In this document: piece after piece, positions 9,007 through 17,750 of the stretch
Position numbering within the stretch: the stretch's first letter is position 1
How the letters are laid out: each line of letters opens with the position of its first letter
Origin: Alloboseaceae bacterium BT-24-1
Lineage (GTDB): Bacteria; Pseudomonadota; Alphaproteobacteria; Rhizobiales; Beijerinckiaceae
Length of the DNA stretch: 64,000 nt
Reading direction: 5' to 3'
NCBI GenBank assembly: GCA_025846845.1
Contig: JAOYTL010000014.1
Coordinates: forward strand, 62,001 to 126,000
Made by a program: the position numbers and the translations under genes
Notes under the pieces: model-generated
Database searches by the model: none
Told to the model about the DNA's origin: nothing
Seen by the model: only the letters and a program-made list of their open reading frames with translations

Positions 9007-9959
9007 CCCAGCACCTTGGGCAGGGCCCACATCAGGCCAAGGCCGTTCTCGGCCAGCAACACGGCGAAGAGCAGGAAGAGATAGAGGATCGAGAAGCCGA
9101 ACAGGGCATAGGCCGCCTTGTTGGCGGCTTCGCCCTGCGTGACCCGCAGTACCCGCAGCGACAGCCCGATCATGGCGAGCCCGGTCACCACCGAGACGAT
9201 GAGATAGATCAGGCCGCCGAAGCCCATCAGCGCCGGCAGCACTGCGACCGGAGCCAGCACCAGCGTATAGGCGACGATCTGGCGGCGCGTCGCGGCCGGG
9301 CCGGCGACGTTCGGCAGCATCGGGATGCCGGCGCGGGCATAGTCGTCGGACTTCACCAGGGCCAGCGCCCAGAAATGCGGCGGCGTCCACAGGAAGATGA
9401 TCGCGAACAGCACGATCGAGGTCATGCCGAAATCGCCGGTGACCACCGCCTCGCCGATCATCGGCGGGAAGGCGCCGGCGGCGCCGCCGATGACGATGTT
9501 CTGCGGCGTCGCCCGCTTCAGCCACATCGAATAGATGACGGCGTAGAAAAAGATCGTGAAGGCGAGCATCGCCGCCGAGAGCAGGTTGGCGACGAGGCCG
9601 AGCACCAGCACCGAGCCGATCGAGAGGGTCAGCCCGAATGCGAGCGCCTCGGATGGCAGGATACGGCCGGCGGGGATCGGCCGGCTGGCGGTGCGCGCCA
9701 TCACGGCGTCAATGTCGGCATCCCACCACATGTTGAGGCAGCCCGAGGCGCCGGCGCCGACCGAGATCGCCAGCAGGGCGGCAAAGCCGATCACCGGATT
9801 GACCGTGCCCGGCGCCGCGACCATGCCGCCGAGGGCCGTCACGATCACGAGGAACATCACGCGCGGCTTGAGCAGTTCGAAGAAGTCGCGCGCCTCGCCG
9901 GTGGAACTCAGCGAGACTCCGTCGTCAGCCTGGGGGATCTGATCGAAGGCAGCAGACAT
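9003..9959 (-). CDS. ctaB: Protoheme IX farnesyltransferase (heme O synthase)
   Basis: Adds a farnesyl group to heme b to make heme O, the precursor of heme a for the aa3 oxidase. The 318-residue protein is a UbiA-type membrane prenyltransferase. The first aspartate-rich motif NMWWDADIDAVMART (N-x3-D-x3-D) is clear, as is the second conserved loop around the KSDDYARAGIPMLP segment. The start MSAAFDQIPQADDG fits. It lies between ctaD and the small membrane protein gene, with which it overlaps by 4 bases. Confidence 0.96.
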   Translation of the reverse strand: MSAAFDQIPQADDGVSLSSTGEARDFFELLKPRVMFLVIVTALGGMVAAPGTVNPVIGFAALLAISVGAGASGCLNMWWDADIDAVMARTASRPIPAGRILPSEALAFGLTLSIGSVLVLGLVANLLSAAMLAFTIFFYAVIYSMWLKRATPQNIVIGGAAGAFPPMIGEAVVTGDFGMTSIVLFAIIFLWTPPHFWALALVKSDDYARAGIPMLPNVAGPAATRRQIVAYTLVLAPVAVLPALMGFGGLIYLIVSVVTGLAMIGLSLRVLRVTQGEAANKAAYALFGFSILYLFLLFAVLLAENGLGLMWALPKVLG

Positions 9960-10056
9960 CGAAATTCGTTCACTTCAACTTTTGTGATGCCCGAGGGCAT
10001 CGTTTGCGGGATCCGCCCGTCTCCGGAGCGCCTCGAACCAGGCGCTCGGGGGAGGG

Positions 10057-10083
10057 GCGGCGGCGGGCGATGAGCCCGCCGCC
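10057..10083. terminator. Hairpin between ctaD and ctaB
   Basis: The 130-base gap downstream of ctaD holds a strong GC stem (GGCGGCGGGC / GCCCGCCGCC with a short loop) close to the ctaD stop. No T-run follows on the minus strand, so this is more likely an mRNA-stabilising or attenuating structure than a full terminator. Confidence 0.4.
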
Positions 10084-10089
10084 ATCTGT

Positions 10090-11724
10090 TCAGTGGTCCG
10101 AGCCGGTGATGCGCGGCAGCGTCTCGAACTGGTGGAAGGGCGGCGGCGAGGACAGGGTCCACTCCAGCGTGGTTGCGCCTTCGCCCCACGGGTTGTTGCC
10201 GGCGAGCTCCTTCTTCGTGAAGGCGACGACGATGCCGTAGAGCCAGATCAGCAGGCCGGCCGCGAAGATGTAGGAGCCGATCGACGACCAGAAATGCCAG
10301 CCGGCGAAGGCGTCGGGATAGTCGACATAGTGCCGCGGCATGCCGGACAGCCCGAGGAAGTGCTGCGGGAAGAACAGCAGGTTCGCGCCGATGAAGGCGA
10401 CCCAGAAGTGCAGGCTGCCGATCCAGTCCGGGATGATGTAGCCGCTCATCTTCGGGAACCAGTAGTAGAAGCCCGCGAAAATGCCGAACACCGCGCCGAG
10501 CGACAGCACGTAGTGGAAGTGCGCCACCACGTAGTAGGTCGCGTGCAGCGAACGGTCGAGGCCGGCATTGGCCAGCACCACGCCGGTGACGCCGCCGACG
10601 GTGAACAGGAAGATGAAGCCGACCGCCCAGAGCATCGGCGCGGTGAAGCGGAGCGAGCCGCCCCACATCGTCGCGATCCAGGAGAAGATCTTCACGCCGG
10701 TCGGCACCGCGATAACCATCGTCGCGAAGACGAAGTAGCGCTGCGTGTTGAGCGACAGGCCGACCGTGTACATGTGGTGGGCCCAGACGATGAAGCCGAC
10801 CACGCCGATCGCGACCATGGCGTAGGCCATGCCGAGATAGCCGAAGATCGGCTTCTTCGAGAAGGTCGAGATGATGTGGCTGACGATGCCGAAGGCCGGC
10901 AGGATCATGATGTAGACTTCGGGGTGGCCGAAGAACCAGAACAGGTGCTGGTAGAGCACCGGATCGCCGCCGCCGGCCGGGTCGTAGAAGGTCGTACCGA
11001 AGTTGCGGTCGGTCAGCAGCATGGTGATCGCGCCGGCGAGGACCGGCAGCGCCAGCAGCAGCAGGAAGGCGGTGACCAGCACGCCCCAGGCGAACAGCGG
11101 CATCTTGTGCATGGTCATGCCAGGCGCGCGCATGTTCAGGATCGTGGTGATGAAGTTGATCGCGCCCAGGATCGAGGCCGCACCGGCAAGGTGAAGCGAC
11201 AGGATGCCGAAGTCGACCGAGGGGCCAGGGTGGCCTGTCGACGAGAATGGCGGATAGATCGTCCAGCCGGTGCCGACGCCATGTGCGCCGGGGGCGCCCT
11301 CGACGAACATCGAGATCAGCAGCAGGATCAGCGCCGCGACCGTCAGCCAGAACGAGATGTTGTTCATGCGCGGGAAGGCCATGTCCGGCGCGCCGATCAT
11401 CAGCGGCACGAACCAGTTGCCGAAGCCGCCGATCACCGCGGGCATGACCATGAAGAAGATCATGATCAGGCCGTGGCCAGTGACGAAGACGTTGTAGCTC
11501 TGGCCGTTGGCGAAGATTTGCAGGCCCGGCTGCTGCAACTCGATGCGCATCATGATCGACAGGAAGCCGCCGATCAGGCCCGCGATGATCGAGAAGATCA
11601 GATAGAGCGTGCCGATGTCCTTGTGGTTGGTCGAGAGCAGCCAGCGGCGCCAACCCGTGGGGGTGTGGTGCTCGTGGGCGTGGGCGTCGTCATGCCCGTG
11701 GGCGTGGGGAGCCGCGGTAGCCAT
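10090..11724 (-). CDS. ctaD: Cytochrome c oxidase subunit I (aa3 type)
   Basis: Catalytic subunit that holds heme a and the heme a3-CuB site where O2 is reduced. The 544-residue protein has twelve predicted helices. The CuB/tyrosine helix is marked by GHPEVYIMILPAFGIVSH, and the two CuB histidines lie in VWAHHMYTVGLSL. The glutamate in GHPEV marks an A1-type proton path. The N-terminus is rich in histidine (AAPHAHGHDDAHAHEHH). It follows ctaC after 57 bases and is probably co-transcribed with it. Confidence 0.98.
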   Translation of the reverse strand: MATAAPHAHGHDDAHAHEHHTPTGWRRWLLSTNHKDIGTLYLIFSIIAGLIGGFLSIMMRIELQQPGLQIFANGQSYNVFVTGHGLIMIFFMVMPAVIGGFGNWFVPLMIGAPDMAFPRMNNISFWLTVAALILLLISMFVEGAPGAHGVGTGWTIYPPFSSTGHPGPSVDFGILSLHLAGAASILGAINFITTILNMRAPGMTMHKMPLFAWGVLVTAFLLLLALPVLAGAITMLLTDRNFGTTFYDPAGGGDPVLYQHLFWFFGHPEVYIMILPAFGIVSHIISTFSKKPIFGYLGMAYAMVAIGVVGFIVWAHHMYTVGLSLNTQRYFVFATMVIAVPTGVKIFSWIATMWGGSLRFTAPMLWAVGFIFLFTVGGVTGVVLANAGLDRSLHATYYVVAHFHYVLSLGAVFGIFAGFYYWFPKMSGYIIPDWIGSLHFWVAFIGANLLFFPQHFLGLSGMPRHYVDYPDAFAGWHFWSSIGSYIFAAGLLIWLYGIVVAFTKKELAGNNPWGEGATTLEWTLSSPPPFHQFETLPRITGSDH

Positions 11725-11781
11725 GAAATTCGTCTCCTCCTGCGAATACGGTTCGCGTGAGTTCTTTCAAGAGTGTCGGGT

Positions 11782-12663
11782 TCAGCGGGTCGCTTCGGCG
11801 ACCTTGCTGGCGGCGTCGGCCGCATTGGCGAATTTCTGCTTCGCTTCCGCGAGCCAGGCCGTGTAGCGCTCCTGGCTGACGACGCGGATGGCGATCGGCA
11901 TGAAGGCGTGGTTCTGGCCGCAGATGAACGAGCACTGGCCGTAGAAGATGCCTTCGCGGTCGGCCTTGAACCAGGTTTCGTTCAGGCGGCCCGGGATGGC
12001 GTCGATCTTCAGGCCGAAGGCCGGCAGCGCGAACTTGTGGATGACGTCGGCGCCGGTGACCTGCACGCGCACGATCTTGCCGACCGGAACGACCGCCTCG
12101 TTGTCGACGGCGAGCAGGCGCGGCGCCTCGGATTCGGCGATCTTCTTGGACTGGATCGCCTCGGCGCGCTGCTTCTCGTCGAGCATCAGCGAATCGAAGC
12201 CGAAGCTGCCGCCCTCCTGCGGGTACTCGTAGGACCAGTACCACTGCTTGCCGGTGACCTTCACGGTCATGTCGGCTTGCGGAATCTCCAGCTGCAGCTT
12301 GAGCAGGCGGAAGGAGGGGATCGCGATCACGACCAGGATCAGCACCGGGATGATCGTCCAGGCCACTTCGAGCAGCGCGTGGTGCGTCGTCTTCGAGGGA
12401 ACCGGGTTCGCCTTCTCGTTGAAGCGCCAGGCGACATAGATCAGCAGCCCGAGCACGAAGAGCGTGATGATGAAGATGAGTACATTCACCCAGTCATGGA
12501 ACCAGTGGATGAACGTCATCACTTCGGAATTGGCGGGCTGGAGATTCAGCTCCCAGGGCTGCGGCATGCCGTTCTGGGCCGATGCGACGGCCGGCGAAAA
12601 CGCTATCAGAGCTGCAGCGAGGGCAGCCAGCGCGTTCCTGAGAGGAGTGGTCACAAATCGCAT
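11782..12663 (-). CDS. ctaC: Cytochrome c oxidase subunit II
   Basis: Carries the binuclear CuA centre that receives electrons from cytochrome c. The 293-residue protein has a signal peptide, two membrane helices (about residues 52-72 and 92-112), the aromatic patch KVTGKQWYWSYEYP, and the CuA site CSFICGQNHAFMP with both cysteines, the histidine and the methionine. The usual Glu between the cysteines is Phe here; that position binds through its backbone carbonyl, so CuA should still form. It is the first gene of the cta operon; an AAGGAG lies 13 bases before the ATG. Confidence 0.96.
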   Translation of the reverse strand: MRFVTTPLRNALAALAAALIAFSPAVASAQNGMPQPWELNLQPANSEVMTFIHWFHDWVNVLIFIITLFVLGLLIYVAWRFNEKANPVPSKTTHHALLEVAWTIIPVLILVVIAIPSFRLLKLQLEIPQADMTVKVTGKQWYWSYEYPQEGGSFGFDSLMLDEKQRAEAIQSKKIAESEAPRLLAVDNEAVVPVGKIVRVQVTGADVIHKFALPAFGLKIDAIPGRLNETWFKADREGIFYGQCSFICGQNHAFMPIAIRVVSQERYTAWLAEAKQKFANAADAASKVAEATR

Positions 12664-13018
12664 CGGTCCGACATAGCTCCTTTGATGCCGCGCGATCTGT
12701 CTCGGTCAGCTTCAAGACAGGCGCGCCGGGGCGGCCACGTCTGGCTGCCCCGGTTCTTCGGCATTGCGATAAATCAAAGATCACGCTTGCGCCAGTGGGG
12801 CAATGACAGGCTGTGACCCAGTCCGTGCGGCATAAGTACGCGACATGCGCATGGGTGCCGGGCGGCCGATCGACGCCGTCCGCATCGAGTCCACCGTGTG
12901 GACGCTCGTGATGCTCCGCCTTGACAGGAGTCGGGACGCATGGTCGGAACGCATTCTCGCATGGCGGGGGCGCCGTTCGGCGTGGGTATGCGTGCATTCC
13001 CGCGCCCGTAAGGAGAGG
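12664..13018. other. Divergent intergenic region between ctaC and the IalB-like gene
   Basis: This 355-base stretch separates the cta operon (minus) from the IalB-like gene (plus) and should hold promoters for both. I see no confident -35/-10 pair. The plus-strand frame of the IalB-like gene stays open back to 12845, but that upstream part has no signal-peptide character. No RNA gene or repeat is visible. Confidence 0.5.
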
Positions 13019-13537
13019 ATGACAGGGATGCGCTCATTGATCGGTCCCGTGGCCGCGGCGCTCGCCGTCCTTGGCTGCGGCTGGCTTTCGGTTGCGCCGG
13101 CCCATGCACAAGGCGCGGTGCGCTCGACCCACGGCGATTGGCAGATGCGCTGCGAAACGCCGCCCGGCGCCAAGGCCGAGCAGTGCGCGCTCGTGCAGAA
13201 CGTCGCGGCCGAGGATCGTCCGAATCTCACCTTGCTGGTGATCGTGCTGAAGACGGCGGACCAGAAGAGCCGTTTGTTGCGCGTGGTTGCGCCGCTCGGC
13301 GTACTGCTGCCCTCCGGCCTCGGCCTCAAGATCGACGACAAGGATATCGGCCGCGCTGGCTTCGTGCGCTGCCTGACCACCGGCTGCGTCGCCGAGGTGG
13401 TGATGGACGATACCCTGCTCGGCCAGCTAAAGACTGGTAAGAGCGCCACATTCATCGTGTTTCAGACGCCGGAGGAAGGGGTCGGTATTCCGGTTTCGCT
13501 CAACGGATTCGGTCCCGGTGTGGAGGCTTTGCCGTGA
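13019..13537 (+). CDS. Secreted invasion-associated locus B (IalB) family protein
   Basis: A 172-residue exported protein. It has a signal peptide (cleavage after about APAHAQ) and a domain like IalB: an opening W in STHGDWQMRCET, paired cysteines, and the block RAGFVRCLTTGCVAEVVMDD. IalB-type proteins are periplasmic, and their exact role outside pathogens is unclear. AGGAG lies just upstream of two possible ATGs (13019 and 13028); both leave the signal peptide whole. Its stop overlaps the GTG start of the lipoprotein gene, so the two are probably coupled. Confidence 0.82.
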   Translation: MTGMRSLIGPVAAALAVLGCGWLSVAPAHAQGAVRSTHGDWQMRCETPPGAKAEQCALVQNVAAEDRPNLTLLVIVLKTADQKSRLLRVVAPLGVLLPSGLGLKIDDKDIGRAGFVRCLTTGCVAEVVMDDTLLGQLKTGKSATFIVFQTPEEGVGIPVSLNGFGPGVEALP

Positions 13538-14151
13538 TTGATCGCTTCGCTGGCCGCGTCGGCCGGTTCATTCTGCCTGCCGGCCTGGCGCTCGTGCTCG
13601 CCGGCTGTGGTTCCTCCGGTTCGTCGAGCACCGGCGAGCCCAGCACCACGCAGAAGCTCGGCAATATCCTCATGTTCCAGTCGACCACGCCGCCGCAGCC
13701 CAACCAGCTGCCGACCGATGACGAGGTCAACTTCGTCTGCCCTTCGGTGATCATCGCCGATGGCGGCGCTGCGATCCGCGCCCAGTCGGGGCAGGACAGC
13801 GGCAGCCTGCGCAGCCAGGTCTCGATCAACACGGTTGCGCGCGAGTGCACCCAGGCGAACAAGGACGGCGGCTTCACCCTCAAGGTCGGCGTCGAGGGGC
13901 GTATCCTGATTGGCCCCGCGGGCGGTGCCGGCAGCTATGGCGCGACATTGGTCACCCAGGTGATGCGCAACAACCAGGTCATCGCGCGCCGCAGCGCCCG
14001 TGTCGGGGGGGCGATCCCCTCCGGCCAGACCGGTGCCGACTTCTCGCATGTCGAGGGCAATATCGTCGTTCCGCCCGGCCCCGGCGAGGTCGAGATCATC
14101 GTCGGGTTGAACACCGGCGGCGGCGAGCCGGCGCGGCGCCGGCGCAGATAA
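13534..14151 (+). CDS. Putative outer-membrane lipoprotein
   Basis: A 205-residue protein with a GTG start overlapping the previous stop in a GTGA. The N-terminal helix ends in a lipobox LAGC (cysteine about residue 25), followed by a Ser/Gly-rich linker, so it should be a lipoprotein. The mature part has a conserved look (DEVNFVCPSVIIADGGAAIR) and ends in an Arg-rich tail. Similar proteins occur beside IalB-family genes in Hyphomicrobiales. No function can be assigned. Confidence 0.78.
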   Translation: MIDRFAGRVGRFILPAGLALVLAGCGSSGSSSTGEPSTTQKLGNILMFQSTTPPQPNQLPTDDEVNFVCPSVIIADGGAAIRAQSGQDSGSLRSQVSINTVARECTQANKDGGFTLKVGVEGRILIGPAGGAGSYGATLVTQVMRNNQVIARRSARVGGAIPSGQTGADFSHVEGNIVVPPGPGEVEIIVGLNTGGGEPARRRRR

Positions 14152-14178
14152 GCGGCGCGGTGCCTTAAACTGATGCGG

Positions 14179-14214
14179 AGGGCCGATTGACTCGGCCCTT
14201 CGCTCGTCTATTGC
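14179..14214 (+). promoter_or_regulatory. Hairpin and possible promoter ahead of the glycine riboswitch
   Basis: A stem AGGGCCGA/TCGGCCCT (14179-14200) could end the upstream lipoprotein message. Its loop contains TTGACT (14187-14192), which with TATTGC (14209-14214) and a 16-base spacer forms a plausible sigma-70-type promoter some 20 bases before the riboswitch. This is a visual match only. Confidence 0.4.
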
Positions 14215-14234
14215 TGGCTCAGCCGCATCATCCC

Positions 14235-14440
14235 CGCGGGAGAGACCGGAGCCGGACTTGTTCGGCGCCGGCGCCGAAGGCGCAACCGCCCCGGAAACGC
14301 TCAGGCAAACGGACCGCGTGGGAGTTGGCGCTCTGGAAAGTGGCGGGCCTTCGAGGCTCGCCCACCGACGGGGGTAACTCGCCAAGGCTTCGGCTGGGGC
14401 GGGGAAATCTCTCAGGTCCCGAGACAGAGGGGGCGCGCTC
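14235..14440 (+). ncRNA. Tandem glycine riboswitch
   Basis: Two glycine aptamers in a row upstream of gcvT. The first runs about 14235-14322, with GCGGGAGAGACC, CGCCGAAGGCGCAACCGCC and GGAAACGCTCAGGCAAA. The second runs about 14323-14440, with CTCTGGAAAG, CACCGACGGGGGTAA and AAATCTCTCAGGTCCCGAGAC followed by AGAGGGG. These are the conserved cores of the gcvT-type glycine riboswitch (RF00504). A stem CCGGAC/GTCCGG (about 14440-14457) then lies just before the gcvT ribosome binding site. Glycine binding would be expected to turn on the cleavage operon. Confidence 0.93.
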
Positions 14441-14486
14441 CGGACGATTCCGTCCGGGGCTCGCGCTCGACTCTGGAAGGGATGCC

Positions 14487-15635
14487 ATGGCTGCCGAAGC
14501 CGAGACTGCAAGCACCGAGCCGCTGCTCAAGACGCCGTTCCATGCCCGCCATGTCGCGGCGGGCGCGCGCATGGTGCCGTTCGCGGGCTACGACATGCCG
14601 GTGCAGTATCCCGCCGGGATCATGGCCGAGCACAACTGGACGCGCGAGAACGCCGGCCTGTTCGATGTCTCGCATATGGGCCAGGCCTTCCTCGTCGGCC
14701 CCGACCACGAGACCACGGCCCGCGCGCTCGAAGCGCTGATCCCGGCCGACATCGTCAACCTGCCGCCCGGCAAGCAGCGCTATTCGCAGCTGCTGAACGA
14801 GGAGGGCGGCATCCTCGACGACTTGATGGTGACGCGATCGGCCGATCCGGACGAGGATGGCGCGCTGCTGCTCGTCGTCAACGCCGCCTGCAAGACTGAA
14901 GACTACGCCCATATCGAGGCGCGGCTGCCGGCCAATGTGAAGCTGGTCAAGGCCGAGCACCGCGGCCTGATCGCCCTCCAGGGGCCCAAGGCGGAGGAAG
15001 CGCTGGCGGCACTCAATCCCGAGGCCGCCGAGATGGGCTTCATGACCTTGCGCACGATGAAGCTCGGCGGCGTCAAGGCCAATGTCAGCCGCTCCGGCTA
15101 TACCGGCGAGGACGGCTACGAGATTTCCGCCTCGGCCGACCGCATCGGCGAGATCTGGGACGCGCTCCTGCTCGACGCGCGCGTCAAGCCGATCGGCCTC
15201 GGCGCCCGCGACTCGCTGCGGCTGGAAGCTGGTTTGTGCCTTTACGGCCATGACATCGACACCACGACCTCGCCGGTCGAGGCGGCGCTCAACTGGTCGA
15301 TCCAGAAGCGCCGGCGCGAGGAGGGCGGCTTCCCGGGCGCAGCTCGCATCCAGCGCGAATTCGCCGAAAAGCCGGCCCGCATCCGCGTCGGCCTCCTGCC
15401 GGAAGGTCGGGCCCCGGCCCGCGAGGGTGCCGATATCGCGACCGCCGACGGCACCATCGTCGGCAAGGTCACCTCGGGCGGCTTCGGCCCGACCCTGAAC
15501 GGCCCCTGCGCCATGGGCTACGTCGCCAGGGAGCATTCTGATCCCGGCACCAAGCTCGACCTGATCGTGCGTGGCAAGCCGCTGCCGGCGACCATCGCTG
15601 CGATGCCTTTCGTCCCCAACCGCTACAAGCGCTGA
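14487..15635 (+). CDS. gcvT: Glycine cleavage system T protein (aminomethyltransferase)
   Basis: Transfers the methylene group from the aminomethyl-lipoyl H protein to tetrahydrofolate and releases ammonia. The 382-residue protein has the GcvT core: HARHVAAGARMVPFAGYDMP, the folate-binding entry LFDVSHMGQ, the SRSGYTGEDGYEI loop, and the C-terminal barrel. The ATG at 14487 has GGAAGGG upstream at 5-base spacing. The nearby ATG at 14482 is in another frame. It is the first gene after the glycine riboswitch. Confidence 0.97.
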   Translation: MAAEAETASTEPLLKTPFHARHVAAGARMVPFAGYDMPVQYPAGIMAEHNWTRENAGLFDVSHMGQAFLVGPDHETTARALEALIPADIVNLPPGKQRYSQLLNEEGGILDDLMVTRSADPDEDGALLLVVNAACKTEDYAHIEARLPANVKLVKAEHRGLIALQGPKAEEALAALNPEAAEMGFMTLRTMKLGGVKANVSRSGYTGEDGYEISASADRIGEIWDALLLDARVKPIGLGARDSLRLEAGLCLYGHDIDTTTSPVEAALNWSIQKRRREEGGFPGAARIQREFAEKPARIRVGLLPEGRAPAREGADIATADGTIVGKVTSGGFGPTLNGPCAMGYVAREHSDPGTKLDLIVRGKPLPATIAAMPFVPNRYKR

Positions 15636-15661
15636 ACCCACCCGTTTCGTCGGAGGAAACC

Positions 15662-16036
15662 ATGGCCGAGACCCGCTACACCAAGGACCACGAATATATC
15701 CGCATCGAGGGCGATACCGGCACGGTCGGCATCACCGACTACGCTCAGGGCCAGCTCGGCGACGTCGTCTTCGTCGAGCTGCCGACCGTCGGCAAGGCAC
15801 TGAGCAAGGGTGGCGAAGCCGCCGTCGTCGAGAGCGTCAAGGCGGCCTCCGAGGTCTATGCGCCGGTCTCCGGCGAGGTCGTCGCCGTCAACAGCGAGCT
15901 CGAGGCTGCGCCCGGCACGGTCAACGAGGATCCGGCCGGCAAGGGCTGGTTCGTCAAGATCAAGCTGGCGAACACGGGCGAGCTCGACGGCCTGCTGAGC
16001 GAGGCCGAGTACCAGGACTACGTCAAGACGCTCTGA
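15662..16036 (+). CDS. gcvH: Glycine cleavage system H protein
   Basis: Lipoyl carrier that shuttles the aminomethyl group between the P, T and L proteins. The 124-residue protein has the family opening TKDHEYIRIEGDTGTVGITD and the lipoylation lysine in the segment ESVKAASEVYAPVSGEV. A GGAGGAAA-type ribosome binding site lies just before the ATG. It lies 26 bases after gcvT. Confidence 0.97.
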   Translation: MAETRYTKDHEYIRIEGDTGTVGITDYAQGQLGDVVFVELPTVGKALSKGGEAAVVESVKAASEVYAPVSGEVVAVNSELEAAPGTVNEDPAGKGWFVKIKLANTGELDGLLSEAEYQDYVKTL

Positions 16037-16039
16037 AAC

Positions 16040-16187
16040 CGTCATTCCGGGGCGGCCATAGGCCGAGCCCGGAACCCAGAGCCGATTCCGCCTCCGAAAG
16101 AAGCGGCTCGGTCGAGCCTTATCGTCAGCTACCTGCGGTTCTGGGTCCCGGGCTCCTCGCTGCGCTCGGCCCCGGAATGACCCGAGG
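16040..16187. repeat. Palindromic intergenic repeat (CATTCCGGGG class)
   Basis: A large imperfect inverted repeat fills the gcvH-gcvPA gap. The outer arms are GTCATTCCGGGGC and GCCCCGGAATGAC; inner arms include GAGCCCGGAACCCAGA and TCTGGGTCCCGGGCTC. It is typical of small dispersed palindromic elements in Hyphomicrobiales genomes. In RNA it could fold into one long hairpin within the gcv message. Confidence 0.8.
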
Positions 16188-16197
16188 ATGTTCGTAA

Positions 16198-17541
16198 ATG
16201 CGCTATCTCCCCCTGACCGAGACCGACCGCGAGGACATGCTCGCGCGCATCGGCGTACCCGACGTCGACGCGCTGTTTTCCGACGTGCCGAACGGCAAGC
16301 TGCTGAGGGAGCCGCTCGACCTGCCGCGTGCCAAGGGCGAGCTCGAGGTCGAGCGCATCCTCGGCAAGCTTTCGGCAAAGAACACTGCGGCCGGTGCGGT
16401 GCCGTTCTTTGTCGGGGCAGGGGCCTACAAGCACCATGTTCCCGCGACGGTCGACCATCTGATCCAGCGCTCGGAGTTCCTGACCAGCTACACACCCTAC
16501 CAGCCCGAAATCGCCCAGGGCACGCTGCAATACCTGTTCGAGTTCCAGACGCAGGTGGCGGCGCTGACCGGCATGGAGGTCGCCAACGCCTCGATGTATG
16601 ACGGCTCGACCGGTACGGCCGAGGCGGTGCTGATGGCGCATCGCGTCACCCGGCGGCGCAAGGCGGTGCTCTCCGGCGGCCTGCACCCGCACTACACGCA
16701 GGTCGTCGAGACGCTGTCGGAGATGGCGAGCGACGAGGTCGTGGCTTTGAAGCCCGACGTTCGCGCCACCGAAGACATCCTCGCCGCGATCGACGACAGC
16801 GTTTCCTGCGTCGTCGTGCAGTCGCCCGACGTCTTCGGCAATCTGCGCGATCTCAGGCCGATCGCCGACAAGGCCCATGCCCATGGCGCGCTGCTGATCG
16901 CGGTCTTCACCGAGGTCGTCTCGCTCGGCGCGGTGACGCCGCCCGGCGCCCAGGACGCCGACATCGTCGTCGGCGAGGGCCAGTCGATCGGCAATGCCTT
17001 GAATTTCGGCGGCCCCTATGTCGGCCTCTTCGCCGCCAAGTCGAAATATATCCGCCAGATGCCGGGCCGGCTCTGCGGAGAGACGGTCGACGCCGATGGC
17101 CGCCGCGGCTTCGTGCTGACGCTCTCGACCCGCGAGCAGCATATCCGCCGCGACAAGGCGACCTCGAACATCTGCACCAACTCCGGCCTCTGCGTGCTGG
17201 CCTTCACCATCCATATGACGCTGCTCGGCCAGGCCGGCTTGACCCGGCTCGCCGAGGTCAACCACGCCAATGCGGTGAAGCTCGCCGACGCACTTGCCGG
17301 GGTGAAGGGCGTCGAGGTCGTCAACGAGAGCTTCTTCAACGAGTTCACGCTGAAGCTTTCGAAGCCGGCGGCCGAGGTCGTCGAGGCCATGGCCGCAAAG
17401 GGCATTCTCGCCGGCGTGCCGGCCTCGCGCCTGAAGCCCGGCGCCGGGCTCGACGATCTCCTGATTGTCGCCAATACCGAAGTGAACACGGATGAGGACC
17501 GGGCGGCGTTTGCCAGAGCGCTAACCGAGGTACTGGCGTGA
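16198..17541 (+). CDS. gcvPA: Glycine dehydrogenase (decarboxylating) subunit 1
   Basis: N-terminal half of the split P protein, which with gcvPB decarboxylates glycine using pyridoxal phosphate. The 447-residue protein starts MRYLPLTETDREDMLARIG and contains the characteristic YQPEIAQGTLQYLFEFQT segment and GEGQSIGNALNFGGPYVG. The split P protein is the usual form in many bacteria outside the enterics. It follows the palindromic repeat; gcvPB is separated from it by a repeat and a DUF559 gene. Confidence 0.97.
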   Translation: MRYLPLTETDREDMLARIGVPDVDALFSDVPNGKLLREPLDLPRAKGELEVERILGKLSAKNTAAGAVPFFVGAGAYKHHVPATVDHLIQRSEFLTSYTPYQPEIAQGTLQYLFEFQTQVAALTGMEVANASMYDGSTGTAEAVLMAHRVTRRRKAVLSGGLHPHYTQVVETLSEMASDEVVALKPDVRATEDILAAIDDSVSCVVVQSPDVFGNLRDLRPIADKAHAHGALLIAVFTEVVSLGAVTPPGAQDADIVVGEGQSIGNALNFGGPYVGLFAAKSKYIRQMPGRLCGETVDADGRRGFVLTLSTREQHIRRDKATSNICTNSGLCVLAFTIHMTLLGQAGLTRLAEVNHANAVKLADALAGVKGVEVVNESFFNEFTLKLSKPAAEVVEAMAAKGILAGVPASRLKPGAGLDDLLIVANTEVNTDEDRAAFARALTEVLA

Positions 17542-17561
17542 GCGTCGCGATCATGCGCGAC

Positions 17562-17703
17562 CTGTCCCCTTCCCCCCGCTTGCGGTGGGGAAGGGTTAGG
17601 GATGGGGGGCCGGAAAGCCGGAGCGTTACCCTGGATCGTTTCGCCAAGCGGCACTGCCCCCCACCCCAGCCCTCCCCACCGCAAGCGGGGGGAGGGGAGG
17701 TGT
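17562..17703. repeat. Palindromic repeat in the gcv operon (CCCCGCTTGCGGTGGGG class)
   Basis: An imperfect inverted repeat begins about 20 bases after the gcvPA stop. The left arm contains CCCCGCTTGCGGTGGGGA and the right arm its near complement TCCCCACCGCAAGCGGGG, with G- and C-rich flanks. It resembles other elements in this window (28436-28578, 53325-53468, 53924-54063). It lies directly before the DUF559 gene. Confidence 0.78.
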
Positions 17704-17750
17704 TGCGCGCGTCATCGGCTGTTTCGCTTCATCGTGAAGGGGAAAGGCGT

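Noticed and set aside
9908..11760. Long open frames on both strands in other phases over ctaD
   Set aside because: ctaD is certain from heme and CuB motifs; the others are shadows typical of high-GC genes.
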